From the NCBI GenBank assembly GCA_938017985.1, contig CALIKS010000065.1, positions 1 through 39,786 of the forward strand: a stretch of 39,786 nucleotides of DNA. Direction: 5' to 3'. The notes under the pieces are model-generated. The model made no database searches. It was given only the letters and a program-made list of their open reading frames with translations, and had not been told where the DNA came from. Positions 31,849-39,786 of the stretch are shown here, in pieces. The translations under genes were made by a program, and so were the position numbers. Each line of letters begins with the position of its first letter. Position 1 is the stretch's first letter. The stretch is from an uncultured archaeon (GTDB taxonomy: Archaea; Thermoproteota; Nitrososphaeria_A; Caldarchaeales; Calditenuaceae).

Positions 31849-32736
31849 ATGCGAAAAGAATACTTGTTCATGATTATTGCTGGCTTTTTCTGGGGTTCTG
31901 GTCATCCAGTAATAAGAAGCATACTTACAAGTCCTAATCCCCATATGGATTCGATACAAATAGCTTTCTTAAGCACGTTAATCAGTTGTATCCTCCTACT
32001 TTCTTTTATTCCTCTCTTAAAAATTAACACTAAAGGCATGTATAGACGATTCAGTTTACTTTCTTTATCAGGATTAGCAGGTAGTTTACAATTTGGCATA
32101 TATCCTCTCCTCTCATACACGGCTTTGGCATTCATTCCATCTTCAACGAATGCGATGCTTATTAATACAGCTCCTCTCTTCGTCGCGATTCTATCAATAA
32201 TCACTATTAGAGAAGGGCTAAGCAACATTGGATACTTCGGCATGGGTATCGCATTTATAGGAATAGTGCTCTTATTGCAGGGGCTAAGCATCACATCACC
32301 GTCAGGAATCTTTCCCGGAGCGATATTCTCAATTTCAGGGGCAATAGTAACATCCATCTACTCAATAATAGGTAGGCAGTTAATGAAGAGTCATGAACCT
32401 ATACTCGCAACTACAATCTGCTCTATCTTCGGCACAATCGTACTTACATTGATTACTCTCATGACTTCAAGGCTAAACGAGATTATCTGGATAAACATGA
32501 CGCACCTTGGACTTGTTATTTACTGGTCCGTAGCACAGGCATTCGGGTCGCTGCTATTCTTCATGGCGATGCGACGCCTTGAAGCCCCAAGAGCATCAGT
32601 ATTTATGTTTATGAGCCCATTAACTGCAACTCTATTATCAGTAGTATTCCTCGGCGATAGAATAACCCTACCATTCTTGATAGGGTCATTACTCATAATA
32701 TTTGGAATCATGCTTTCCCAGAAAAGGACAAAATAA
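31849..32736 (+). CDS. EamA/DMT-superfamily transporter
   Basis: A 295-aa membrane protein with ten predicted helices in two EamA repeats. The first ends near residue 140 (GMGIAFIGIVLLLQG) and the second shows APRASVFMFMSPLTATLLSVVFLGDRIT and IGSLLIIFGIM. It is a drug/metabolite-type exporter of unknown substrate. The start is ATG 31849. AT-rich upstream DNA contains TATA-like AACTTAAATAAA at about 31816-31827, about 25-30 nt away. Confidence 0.92.
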   Translation: MRKEYLFMIIAGFFWGSGHPVIRSILTSPNPHMDSIQIAFLSTLISCILLLSFIPLLKINTKGMYRRFSLLSLSGLAGSLQFGIYPLLSYTALAFIPSSTNAMLINTAPLFVAILSIITIREGLSNIGYFGMGIAFIGIVLLLQGLSITSPSGIFPGAIFSISGAIVTSIYSIIGRQLMKSHEPILATTICSIFGTIVLTLITLMTSRLNEIIWINMTHLGLVIYWSVAQAFGSLLFFMAMRRLEAPRASVFMFMSPLTATLLSVVFLGDRITLPFLIGSLLIIFGIMLSQKRTK

Positions 32737-32747
32737 AAATGGCAATA

Positions 32748-32969
32748 TTATATCTTCTTAACAAACCAAAGAATTAAGTATACGATTATCAAGGCTAGGA
32801 TTAATATAGGAGATGTCCCGATGCTAACGCCATCAATTGTTTTTTGGAAATAGATAATTGGTGGTAGACTCTCAAGTCTTGAAATAACTCGTCCAAAGAT
32901 TCCGATTATTACTAAAATGGCTCCAAGCAATATAAGGATAGTCCCAAAAGAGATCAATACATCTTTCAA
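32748..32969 (-). CDS. Small membrane protein, DUF131/TIGR00304-like
   Basis: A 73-aa protein with two predicted helices (LISFGTILILLGAILVIIGIF; LILALIIVYLILWFV) and a short hydrophilic loop, resembling the archaeal TIGR00304/DUF131 family. Its ATG overlaps the stop codon of the phosphoribosyltransferase gene by 4 nt (ATGA), so translational coupling is likely. Function unknown. Confidence 0.75.
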   Translation of the reverse strand: MKDVLISFGTILILLGAILVIIGIFGRVISRLESLPPIIYFQKTIDGVSIGTSPILILALIIVYLILWFVKKI

Positions 32970-33610
32970 ATCTTACCACTCTTCGTCTTTGCAAGGTATT
33001 CTAAAACTTCTTCATCACTTACTTGGGAGAAATCCCTATAAAATTCCCCGATAGCGAAAAAATCTTCTGGCATATAAAGAATGATAGCATCATCCGCAAT
33101 TGATTGTACCTTCATTAAAGCCTCTCGCGAAGCCACCGGCGCTGCTGCTACTAGCCTGATTGGTGACTGTTTCTTTACATATTTAAGTGCAGCAACCATA
33201 GTTGTTCCAGTTGCAAGTCCATCATCAACTATCAGAACTTCTTTTCCTTTGACTTCTATTCTTTTTCCTTTACCTCTGAACTTCTCTACTCGTTTCTTGA
33301 TTTCTTCAAGCTCCTTTTTTGCTTGAGCCTCGATATATTGATGAGACACACCGTACAACGCAGCGACTTCTTCCTCTATCGCGACTTCTCCATCCTCGGC
33401 GACAGCAGCAACTGCGAGCTCAGGATTTCCAGGCACACCTATCTTCCTTGCAACGATGACGTCTAGCTCGGAACCTAGCTTCCTTGCTATGACGTATCCT
33501 ATCACAACTCCACCTCTAGGAATGCCGAGAATGATTGACGGTCTACCAATCTTCTTCTCTATCTCGCTTGCTAATTTTTCTCCTGCATCAATTCTATCCT
33601 CGAAGAGCAT
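32966..33610 (-). CDS. Phosphoribosyltransferase-family protein (COG1926-like)
   Basis: A 214-aa type I PRTase fold protein. The PRPP-binding motif is VLIVDDGLATGTTM. The flanking IPRGGVVIGYVIARKL and IVARKIGVPGNPELAVAAVAEDG are typical of the COG1926 predicted phosphoribosyltransferases, which often lie near phosphate- or nucleotide-related genes. The substrate is unknown. It lies 45 nt downstream of rpoP and overlaps the small membrane protein gene by 4 nt. Confidence 0.9.
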   Translation of the reverse strand: MLFEDRIDAGEKLASEIEKKIGRPSIILGIPRGGVVIGYVIARKLGSELDVIVARKIGVPGNPELAVAAVAEDGEVAIEEEVAALYGVSHQYIEAQAKKELEEIKKRVEKFRGKGKRIEVKGKEVLIVDDGLATGTTMVAALKYVKKQSPIRLVAAAPVASREALMKVQSIADDAIILYMPEDFFAIGEFYRDFSQVSDEEVLEYLAKTKSGKI

Positions 33611-33655
33611 ACATAGCTATAAGCACAAACGACTCTATATGCTTTACCTGAAAAG

Positions 33656-33841
33656 CTAAAAGAATAACTTCTGCTCCTCGGAAAGCCTAGAAGTCTTTAT
33701 CAACTTAGCAGAGCTAGGCCTCGTCTTCTTAAGAACATTAAACCCACAATACGGACATCGAGACTCAGCGACCTTAGACAATTTATCCTTATCAAAAACT
33801 CTTCCACACTGCACACACTGATAAAGAACCCTCTCAGACAT
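33656..33841 (-). CDS. rpoP: DNA-directed RNA polymerase subunit P (Rpo12)
   Basis: A 61-aa zinc protein with YQCVQCGRVF and SRCPYCGFNVLKKTRP, matching archaeal RpoP/Rpb12, which bridges the Rpo3-Rpo10-Rpo11 platform. An upstream in-frame ATG at 33892 would span a TATA box (GGTTTAAAGC, about 33873-33864), so ATG 33841 (MSERVLYQC) is preferred and gives a nearly leaderless mRNA. The basic C-terminal extension SSAKLIKTSRLSEEQKLFF is slightly longer than usual. The PRTase gene follows on the same strand. Confidence 0.88.
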   Translation of the reverse strand: MSERVLYQCVQCGRVFDKDKLSKVAESRCPYCGFNVLKKTRPSSAKLIKTSRLSEEQKLFF

Positions 33842-33925
33842 GTGCAAAAATACAACCAACCCGGCTTTAAACCTTAAACAGCCGAGTAACAAATATAAAT
33901 AAAAACAAATCTAAATAGAAAAGGA

Positions 33926-34010
33926 GCGGGGGTCGCCAAGCCTGGTCAAAGGCGCAGGGCTTAGGACCCTGTCCCGAAGGGGTTCGTGGGTTCAAATCCC
34001 ACCCCCCGCA
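33926..34010 (+). tRNA. tRNA-Leu (anticodon TAG)
   Basis: An 85-nt class II tRNA: acceptor GCGGGGG/CCCCCGC, anticodon stem CAGGG/CCCTG with loop CTTAGGA, long variable arm TCCCGAAGGGG, T arm GTGGG-TTCAAAT-CCCAC, discriminator A. UAG reads CUA. A TATA-like AATATAAATA at about 33890-33900 lies the right distance upstream. No intron. Confidence 0.96.
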
Positions 34011-34060
34011 TAGGTATTTGGACTCAAACTTATCAGAGGCTCCTCATAAAGGCTTTTTGA

Positions 34061-34324
34061 ATGCCGGTCTCAGAGACGTCCGTCAAGGGACAGGCATTAG
34101 AGAATTTCTTGAGGGGGTTTAGAAGTGATGCCACAGGGAAAACAGTAGAGTTGCCGCCAGAGTTAGACGCTGTTGTGGGTAATCCTCCATATACGAGACA
34201 AGAGGAATTAGGAACTTATAAACTACTAAAAATCTATTCCCATATACTACAGATACAAGACACTACATCAATAACTAATAAAGATGCATTAAATTCCAAG
34301 ACTTTACACCATAACTATCAATGA
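34061..34324 (+). pseudogene. Remnant of an N6-adenine DNA methyltransferase (NPPY motif)
   Basis: An 87-aa frame whose middle reads ELDAVVGNPPYTRQEELG, the catalytic NPPY motif context of N6-adenine methylases, especially the large Eco57I-like or type IIG enzymes. The AdoMet-binding part, target recognition domain and rest of the protein are absent, and residues after about 55 look unrelated. This is a short fragment stranded 50 nt after tRNA-Leu, so it is read as the scar of a lost restriction-modification or mobile element. It fills the otherwise gene-free 34011-34355. Confidence 0.6.
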
Positions 34325-34355
34325 CTAATTTTTGCATCTTGGCGATTATTCTTAA

Positions 34356-35153
34356 TTAGTATAGTTTAAAGAGAGTTAGTATGTATTCAAGCTCTGTAGC
34401 AGTAATTCCGCCATCGACAGGTATGATGGCCCCCGTTATAAATGAAGATTCATCAGATGCTAAGAATAGTGCAGCATATGCTACGTCTTCAGGTGTACCT
34501 ATCCTGCCAATTGGATGAAGCTTGCCGATAGTCTCAAGATATTTCTGGGGATCTTTTTTATCGACATACTGTTCGGTTAGTCTAGTAAGTACGAAGCCTG
34601 GGCAAAGACAATTTACTCTGATTTTATAAGGTGCACCGTCTAATGCCAACGCTTTAGTTAGTCCAATAAGTCCGCTCTTTGAGGCTGAATATGCAGAACA
34701 GCCTGGTAAACTTACTATTCCTAATACTGATGAGTTATTAATTATCGAGCCGCCAGTACCTTGTTTGATCATTTGTCTAAAAGCATATTTCGAGCATAGA
34801 AAAGCACCTTTGAGGTTTGTATCTATCACCTTGTCCCAGTCCTCTTCATTATAATTAGCCACAAAACCGTCTATCTCGATTCCGGCATTGTTAAAGAGAA
34901 CATCAACTTTTCCCCACCTCTCTATCGTCTTATTAATAAGATTCTGAACATCCTCGGATTTTGACACATCTGCTTTTACAAACATTGCTTCATGCCCCTC
35001 ATGGTTTATTTCCTCTACAATATTTTTTCCTCTTTTATCATCCCTCCCAGCTATTACCACTTTAGATCCTTCTTTTGCGAATAGCTTAGCTGCGGCCTGA
35101 CCTATTCCACTCGTGCCACCCGTTATTATTGAAACCTTTCCCAATAGCCTCAA
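34356..35153 (-). CDS. Short-chain dehydrogenase/reductase (FabG-like)
   Basis: A 265-aa classical SDR using NAD(P). The N-terminal motif is GGTSGIGQAAAKLF, followed by FVKADVSKSEDV, LFNNAGIE, a catalytic serine in IINNSSVLG, the YSASK catalytic pair and CPGFVLTRL. The last residues (TATELEYILTLFKLY) extend past the usual VDGG end by about 18 aa. The substrate is unknown; it could act on a ketone, sugar or acyl group. It is followed in genome order by a PNPOx-type gene, on the same strand and upstream by 42 nt. Confidence 0.92.
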   Translation of the reverse strand: MRLLGKVSIITGGTSGIGQAAAKLFAKEGSKVVIAGRDDKRGKNIVEEINHEGHEAMFVKADVSKSEDVQNLINKTIERWGKVDVLFNNAGIEIDGFVANYNEEDWDKVIDTNLKGAFLCSKYAFRQMIKQGTGGSIINNSSVLGIVSLPGCSAYSASKSGLIGLTKALALDGAPYKIRVNCLCPGFVLTRLTEQYVDKKDPQKYLETIGKLHPIGRIGTPEDVAYAALFLASDESSFITGAIIPVDGGITATELEYILTLFKLY

Positions 35154-35195
35154 AATATTCCACCTAAAAAATTAATGCAACTACTTTTAATATAC

Positions 35196-35675
35196 TTATT
35201 TATTTTTGATATCTTCAGGCCTAAGTTTAGTGTAGTCCCAAGTAGTAATTTTTAGAGGGCGAACCTCTATACAAACTGAGTCAGGAGAACATAGTGCAAC
35301 TTGCTTGAATAGTCTTGCCACTTCATCCTTAATTATAATTTCGTCAGTTAGATATTTGTCATAGATTTTTTTCTCAATCTTCTTGCATTCTTCTCCACTT
35401 ATAATCTTTGCAACTCCTCTTACTAGAACTCCTTTTAGCTTCAGTCCACCGTCAGTTGAATCGATGAGCAATGTAACTCGATCATCTCTCTTAATATTAC
35501 TAATTTTCAATGCCTTTTCATAGGTAGATATATAGAACTTATTATTCTCAAATATGAACCAGACTGGAGAAAGCTGAGGTGTGCCGTTGAAGTTAATTGT
35601 TGCAAGTTTAGCAATTAATGGTTGCGAAAGATAATTCATCATCTCGCTAGTACTCATTTCTGGGACGATTATCAT
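35196..35675 (-). CDS. Pyridoxamine 5'-phosphate oxidase-fold protein (F420/flavin-dependent type)
   Basis: A 159-aa split-barrel protein. The N-terminal strand LIAKLATINFNGTPQLSPVWFIF is the hallmark of F420- or FMN-binding PNPOx-like proteins, followed by FYISTYEKALKISNIKRDDRVTLLID and VLVRGVAKII. Archaeal members often bind F420 or heme rather than acting on PLP. It lies upstream of the SDR on the same strand, suggesting a shared redox role. It is divergent from the amino acid permease. Confidence 0.85.
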   Translation of the reverse strand: MIIVPEMSTSEMMNYLSQPLIAKLATINFNGTPQLSPVWFIFENNKFYISTYEKALKISNIKRDDRVTLLIDSTDGGLKLKGVLVRGVAKIISGEECKKIEKKIYDKYLTDEIIIKDEVARLFKQVALCSPDSVCIEVRPLKITTWDYTKLRPEDIKNK

Positions 35676-35767
35676 TCCAGCTTATTTTGTTGATATTACC
35701 ATCATGTATATAAATGTTATTTAGAAAAATTTATATCCAGTATGATTCGAGTTTTAATGAGTATAAA

Positions 35768-37405
35768 ATGAGTAATAATAGAAAAACCTCTTTTGAAACT
35801 CGTGTTTTCGTTAGAGAAGCAACAGGACTCGTTAGAGAATTTGGTGTTATTGAGCATTTTATGGCTAATCTGAGTGGAGTCGTGCCACTCTTCGCACCGG
35901 CCTTTACTGCGTGGTTCATTTGGTACGCCGTTCCCGGCGGCTCAGTTACAATCGCATCCATAGCTGCTTTTCTATTTGGCGCGTTCGGTTATTTGACTGC
36001 TTTTGCATTTATATGCGCTACTTTTCCTAGATCAGGTTCTCCTTATGTCTCTCAGAGCAGAATTCTTCACCCCTCTATCGCATGGCCAGCCGAGATTATG
36101 CTTTGGCTCTCAATTTTGTCATTCGCAGCGCTAATACCAAGTGCTTATGTTATCCAGTGGGGACTGGCGCCTGGATTATTTGTTTTGGGAAAAATGCTCG
36201 GAAATGAAGCTTTAATGGCCGTAGCCTCGTGGACAACTACACCAATAGGAATAATAGTTATTGGCACAATATTCCTAACAATCTCGTTAATTCCGGCTAT
36301 ACTAGGTATACGGGTCCTTCTAAGAACATTCTTGGCACCATTATTTGCGTTAGGAATCATTGGCTTATTGGTGAGCATTGGAGTATTATTATCATCTAAT
36401 ACATCCCAGTTCATCAAATTTTTAACAATGTATGAGCCTAATCTAAAATTTGATGAACTCGTATCTATCGGAAAAGAACTTAAACCAGATGCATTTGTAC
36501 CTGTCACGTTATCGATAGGAACGTTTTTGGCAGCTCTAGGCATGACGATAGGTACTACTAACTCCTATTGGAATGCATGGGCTGTTGGCGAGATGAGGCG
36601 GGCAAATTTAGTTGTTCGTCAAGTCATCTCAATGGTTATACCTGGATTGATACTAATGTCAAGCGTAGTCGTAATTATTGAATTGATACAGGGCATAGTA
36701 GGACGCGATCAATTAATAGCTCTAACATTGATCGGTACATTATCGCCTGAAAGATTATCAACTCCATTGTTTGGAGGAGGTGTCGTGACTATCTCAATAC
36801 CATATATACTTGCTAACAATCCAGCAGTCGTAATCTTAATCATGATTGCTATAATTTCTGCTGCTTTTACGTTTATGCCGATTAACTGGCTTATCTCTAC
36901 GAGGCTGCTGTTTGCTTGGTCGTTTGATAGATTAATTCCTGCTAAGTTTGCATCTGTAAATGAAAGATTTCACACACCTGTATTCAGCTTAATTGTGGTT
37001 TTCCTGATAGTTGAATCATGGCTCATCTTAGTGGCTACTACACCCTACTTAGGTCTTGTATTTACTGTGACGTGGGTTTGGTCTGCGGTAAGCGTAGGAT
37101 TGACTTGTCTTTCATGTGCATTATTACCATTAAGAAAAGAGTTATGGGAACAATCACCAATTAAAAAATACAAGATCATAGGAGTTCCAGTAGCCACGAT
37201 TGTCGGCCTAGTTGGGTTTTTCTACCAGATGAATGGTGTCTATCAATATGCAGCGATACCAGAATTAGGTTTCGGTGCTCCACAAGCCTATCTACTCGCG
37301 GCGTCTTACATAGTTGCATTTGCTCTTTACTGGATAGTCAGAGCAGTGAGGTTAAGACAAGGAATACCGATCGATCTGGCATTTAAATCCCTACCTCCAG
37401 AATAG
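35768..37405 (+). CDS. APC-superfamily amino acid permease
   Basis: A 545-aa membrane transporter with about twelve predicted helices. The N-terminal segment FVREATGLVREFGVIEHFMANLSG leads into the first helix and TFPRSGSPYVSQSRILHP is a typical APC loop. An upstream ATG (35714) would add 18 aa but spans the TATA-like element TTTATATCC (about 35730-35737); ATG 35768 follows it by about 30 nt. The substrate is probably an amino acid or amine. The M24 peptidase and racemase remnant downstream fit peptide or amino acid use. Confidence 0.88.
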   Translation: MSNNRKTSFETRVFVREATGLVREFGVIEHFMANLSGVVPLFAPAFTAWFIWYAVPGGSVTIASIAAFLFGAFGYLTAFAFICATFPRSGSPYVSQSRILHPSIAWPAEIMLWLSILSFAALIPSAYVIQWGLAPGLFVLGKMLGNEALMAVASWTTTPIGIIVIGTIFLTISLIPAILGIRVLLRTFLAPLFALGIIGLLVSIGVLLSSNTSQFIKFLTMYEPNLKFDELVSIGKELKPDAFVPVTLSIGTFLAALGMTIGTTNSYWNAWAVGEMRRANLVVRQVISMVIPGLILMSSVVVIIELIQGIVGRDQLIALTLIGTLSPERLSTPLFGGGVVTISIPYILANNPAVVILIMIAIISAAFTFMPINWLISTRLLFAWSFDRLIPAKFASVNERFHTPVFSLIVVFLIVESWLILVATTPYLGLVFTVTWVWSAVSVGLTCLSCALLPLRKELWEQSPIKKYKIIGVPVATIVGLVGFFYQMNGVYQYAAIPELGFGAPQAYLLAASYIVAFALYWIVRAVRLRQGIPIDLAFKSLPPE

Positions 37406-37547
37406 ATACTTTGTAATAAAATAGTAATTTTTATTTATGGTCTGCGTTTTTTAATAAATGGCGCAAAATACCGACGTTAGTTTTTGGTCTTGGTAGCATC
37501 TTAAGTTCATTAACCTGATGAATATGTAAATCCATATAAGGTATGTT

Positions 37548-37564
37548 GCAATAAATTTTATTGC
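37548..37564. repeat. 17-nt perfect palindrome between permease and peptidase genes
   Basis: GCAATAAATTTTATTGC has 8-nt arms around a single central base. It lies in the 194-nt gap between two convergent genes, so it may mark transcript ends or be an operator-like dyad. The rest of the gap (37406-37599) is AT-rich and shows no gene. Confidence 0.35.
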
Positions 37565-37599
37565 TAAATATGTATGTTAGACTGTTAAAAATGGAGTGA

Positions 37600-38757
37600 T
37601 TAATATTTACCTATTTCATGCAGCTCTTCAGTCTCTAATGTGATTTGTTCATGACCATCCTCTGTAACAACGTGAACGTCTTCCCAAATCATCACTATAT
37701 CTTTTTCTACATTAAATAATGGTTCTGTGCTAATAATCATACCTGGCTTAAGAATTGTTCTGTCTTCTGAAGAAACACTCGGTGGTTCTGTGGGAAGCAT
37801 GCCTTGACCATGCCCCATGCGCCCTACTTCAAAAGGTCTAAATCCAGCCTCCTTTATTAAGTCATAACCTCTCTTCCATAAATCAAAACACGTTATTCCC
37901 GGCTTTATGGAATCCGCCATTTTCCTTGATATGTCAATTAGGACCTTGTGATATCTACGCATCTCTTCGGAGGCTTTTCCAACGACTGCTATACGTGGAT
38001 AATCTATTGTATGAGTACGTACGTAAGCCCCACCATCAAGGTATAAAATATCACCATCAATTAATGGAGTCTCTGAGTGAAACTGTGTATGATTTAATGG
38101 CTCTTTACATCCCACGTGAACAAAGGCAATACGGTCAGCGCCTTCTTCTAACATTAACTTACTAAAAAGTCTAGCTACTTGCCTATGCGTCATGCCTTTT
38201 TGAAAGAGGTCAAATACTTTTTGACGGGCACGTCCAGTAATCTCCGCAGCCTTGCGCATATATTCCTGTTCTTCTTTAGATTTAATCATGCGTAATTCCC
38301 ATATCAAGGAAGCAGCATCTACGAATTTGGCCTCTGGCAAACTCTTCATAAGTTTTAATAACTCGCCAAGCGGTATTCCTAACCTCATCTCAAGCCCCTC
38401 CTCTATACCTATTCTAATACCATTTGCACGCAAGCCCGCATCTTTTAAAGCGGAGACATAAAGTTGGGTTGGAATGCCCATTGTAGATGTATAACTTATT
38501 ACGTTTTTAACTGCTTTCTTAACGACATCTTCAGTTGCTGAACCTACAATCGCTACAGGCTCTCCCTCACTAGGCACGACCAATATAGCCGGTCTCGCAT
38601 TAGAATAATGAAGGCAGACAGTACCTGAAGTGCCAGTAAAATATTGGAAATTCTCCTCATTTGTTATGAGAAGCGCATCAATATTCTCTCTCTTCATTAA
38701 TGCTTGCGCAGAATTTAGTCTCCGGGCGATCTCGCTTTGAGAAAATATTTGTATCAT
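37600..38757 (-). CDS. Xaa-Pro peptidase, M24 family
   Basis: A 385-aa pita-bread metallopeptidase of the prolidase/Xaa-Pro aminopeptidase group, removing N-terminal residues before proline. The N-terminal creatinase-like domain is residues about 1-130 (MKRENIDALLITNEENFQYF). The catalytic domain carries the five metal ligands in LYLDGGAYV, HTIDYPRI, GRMGHGQGM, ISTEPLF and MIWEDVHVV. An upstream TTG (38799) would run through a TATA-like AAAAAATAAATAC (about 38796-38784). ATG 38757 follows it by about 30 nt. Confidence 0.92.
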   Translation of the reverse strand: MIQIFSQSEIARRLNSAQALMKRENIDALLITNEENFQYFTGTSGTVCLHYSNARPAILVVPSEGEPVAIVGSATEDVVKKAVKNVISYTSTMGIPTQLYVSALKDAGLRANGIRIGIEEGLEMRLGIPLGELLKLMKSLPEAKFVDAASLIWELRMIKSKEEQEYMRKAAEITGRARQKVFDLFQKGMTHRQVARLFSKLMLEEGADRIAFVHVGCKEPLNHTQFHSETPLIDGDILYLDGGAYVRTHTIDYPRIAVVGKASEEMRRYHKVLIDISRKMADSIKPGITCFDLWKRGYDLIKEAGFRPFEVGRMGHGQGMLPTEPPSVSSEDRTILKPGMIISTEPLFNVEKDIVMIWEDVHVVTEDGHEQITLETEELHEIGKY

Positions 38758-38822
38758 ATAGTAATTTTGAGTAAGGATGTATTTATTTTTTAAGTGCAAT
38801 TTTCAAGGATTAAAAAAGCATT

Positions 38823-39300
38823 TTAAGTTGTAATTCTTGGTTGTGTCAGAAGTATGCCGTATCCTTTAACAGGCTCATCTATATTGGCAATTTGAAGTGC
38901 CTTCACATAGTTGCTTGATTTGCAGTCACTACAGGAACTCCAAATTCTTCTTCCAGCGGTTCTATGATCTCAGCAGTCCTTAGTCCCGTGCATGCTATAA
39001 ATAAACCATCAGCGTCAGGAGTAAAAATATTCCTAGCATGTTGATAGAGTTCCTCTGTTCGGAAATTACCGATTTCCCACTCATAGTTAAGATTTAGACC
39101 TTTAAATCTCAGCATATGTAGTCCAACTTCTTCTAAATATTTTTTTAATTGTGAATTTATATCATGAGGATAAGGAGCAATGACTACTACTTTACGTATT
39201 CTTAACAGATTAAATGCGTCAATAACAGCGCCCTGCTGTATTTTTAGAGTGGCGGATAGAGTGTTCCTTCGAAGTCGAATGACAAATACGAAAATAAATT
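38823..39300 (-). pseudogene. Truncated, frameshifted Asp/Glu racemase / maleate isomerase-family gene
   Basis: The frame ending VVTANQATM matches the C-terminal half of the Asp/Glu racemase, maleate cis-trans isomerase and arylmalonate decarboxylase superfamily: VVVIAPYPHDINSQLKKYLEEVG, then GLFIACTGLRTAEIIEPLEEE with the second catalytic Cys. It stops at TGA just after NQATM, but the next frame continues KALQIANIDEPVKGYGILL to a natural stop at 38823, so one base (about 38899) is missing. The first half, with the first catalytic Cys, is absent. It is a remnant unless the base loss is an assembly error. Confidence 0.7.
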
Positions 39301-39316
39301 TAAATAATGTTGCAAA

Positions 39317-39786
39317 GTGATCTATTTTGATATACTATCTAGAAAAATTTTCCCGAGATCCATCTTTAAGAGAATAGTTGGGTCTTCGATACTCACTGAG
39401 CGCAAATCAATGCACATGCTTACCTAGCGGAAGTGGATGACTTTTCACAGATCGTGTATGGAATCATAATATATCGAGATTTGATGCCTAGAGAAGTTGA
39501 GCCCGATATAGATTCCATCCCACATCCTATCCGAAAAAATTACCTACTTGGGGATTTCTACGTAATGCCGGAAGGGAAGCATGAAAATTGTCAATTCTAC
39601 TCTTATCGCCCATTATGTTCAATACTTCCAAAGAAAGCTAAAATCACTAAAGATCAGCTCCTATCTCTTAGAGAACTATATTATACCATTAGACGGTTTA
39701 TTTATATAAACAACCATTATGCCAAAAAAGAAATATTCCATCGCGATAAGATGTTCAAGGAATATAAATCGAAGTCGAAAAAGATG
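39317..39786 (+). pseudogene. Unrecognised gene, possibly frameshifted, running off the window
   Basis: A frame from 39400 stays open to the window end. It includes REVEPDIDSIPHPIRKNYL and ENCQFYSYRPLCSILPKKAK and ends in a lysine-rich stretch (KEYKSKSKKM). I do not recognise the family. Possible starts are GTG 39433 or ATG 39484. An upstream frame from GTG 39317 (VIYFDILSRKIFPRSIF...ERKSMHML) stops at TAG 39425, and adding one T near 39421 would join the two as HMLYLAEVDDF. A TATA-like AAATAAATTTAAATAA (39293-39308) supports a start near 39317. It may be a pseudogene, or a true gene from 39433. Confidence 0.4.

Noticed and set aside
33656-33841. Small double-CxxC zinc protein considered as the missing RING E3
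   Set aside because: It has only four cysteines in an RpoP/Rpb12 pattern with no RING-type eight-ligand array.
37510-37530. CTGATGA motif between permease and peptidase genes as an sRNA box
   Set aside because: Off consensus at the first base and no CTGA at guide distance.
33926-39786. Search for a repeated tRNA-Leu 3' end (attachment site of an integrated element)
   Set aside because: No second copy of the T-arm/acceptor sequence was seen in this stretch.

Overview
The window is archaeal. It carries an archaeal 16S rRNA 5' end, archaellin, aIF5A with a hypusine loop, Lsm plus L37e, RpoP, aCPSF1, EndoQ and TATA-type promoters close to start codons, many of which look leaderless and several of which use TTG or GTG. 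A ubiquitin-like E1/E2/Ubl/JAMM gene set and an RPC34/RPC39-like winged-helix protein with four cysteines point to the TACK superphylum. Something near Aigarchaeota ('Ca. Caldiarchaeum') or a sister lineage is my inference. AT-rich coding DNA next to very GC-rich rRNA and tRNA stems suggests a thermophile.

Layout. 1-459 is the 5' part of 16S rRNA on the minus strand, with its leader and promoter up to about 660. 742-3805 holds a sugar-nucleotide epimerase and two GT4 glycosyltransferases. 3857-5332 holds an archaellin, aIF5A and a MoaD/ThiS-like small protein. 5406-7273 is threonine synthase divergent from MoaB. 7392-10106 is aconitase. 10128-14657 contains L37e (57 aa), Lsm, EndoQ, a nucleoside phosphorylase and aCPSF1.

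The centrepiece is 14786-18891. On the plus strand a tight ubl-E2-E1 operon encodes a ubiquitin-like protein ending exactly in Gly-Gly, an E2 with HPN and a catalytic Cys, and an E1 whose C-terminus is itself ubiquitin-like. Divergently transcribed are a canonical JAMM isopeptidase, a coiled-coil protein overlapping it by 4 nt, and a multi-pass membrane protein. No RING-type E3 is present in the window. A possible C/D-box sRNA follows E1.

19054-22371 is a sugar-type ABC importer (binding protein and two permeases, no ATPase). Then come an MBL hydrolase, tRNA-Thr(CGT), carB and carA, a divergent ACT-domain protein with palindromes in the shared promoter, tRNA-Pro(CGG), the RPC34-like gene, an RHH/PIN-like toxin-antitoxin-type pair, and a DUF3786 protein. 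These are followed by cobalamin adenosyltransferase, a HAD phosphatase, an EamA transporter, a phosphoribosyltransferase, RpoP and tRNA-Leu(TAG).

The right end is more accessory: a DNA-methylase remnant next to tRNA-Leu, an SDR, a flavin/F420-type oxidase-like protein, an amino acid permease, an M24 peptidase, a frameshifted and truncated Asp/Glu racemase-type pseudogene, and an unrecognised gene running off the window. A 12-bp motif is shared between the archaellin and RHH/PIN promoters, in the same position relative to TATA, and suggests a common regulator.
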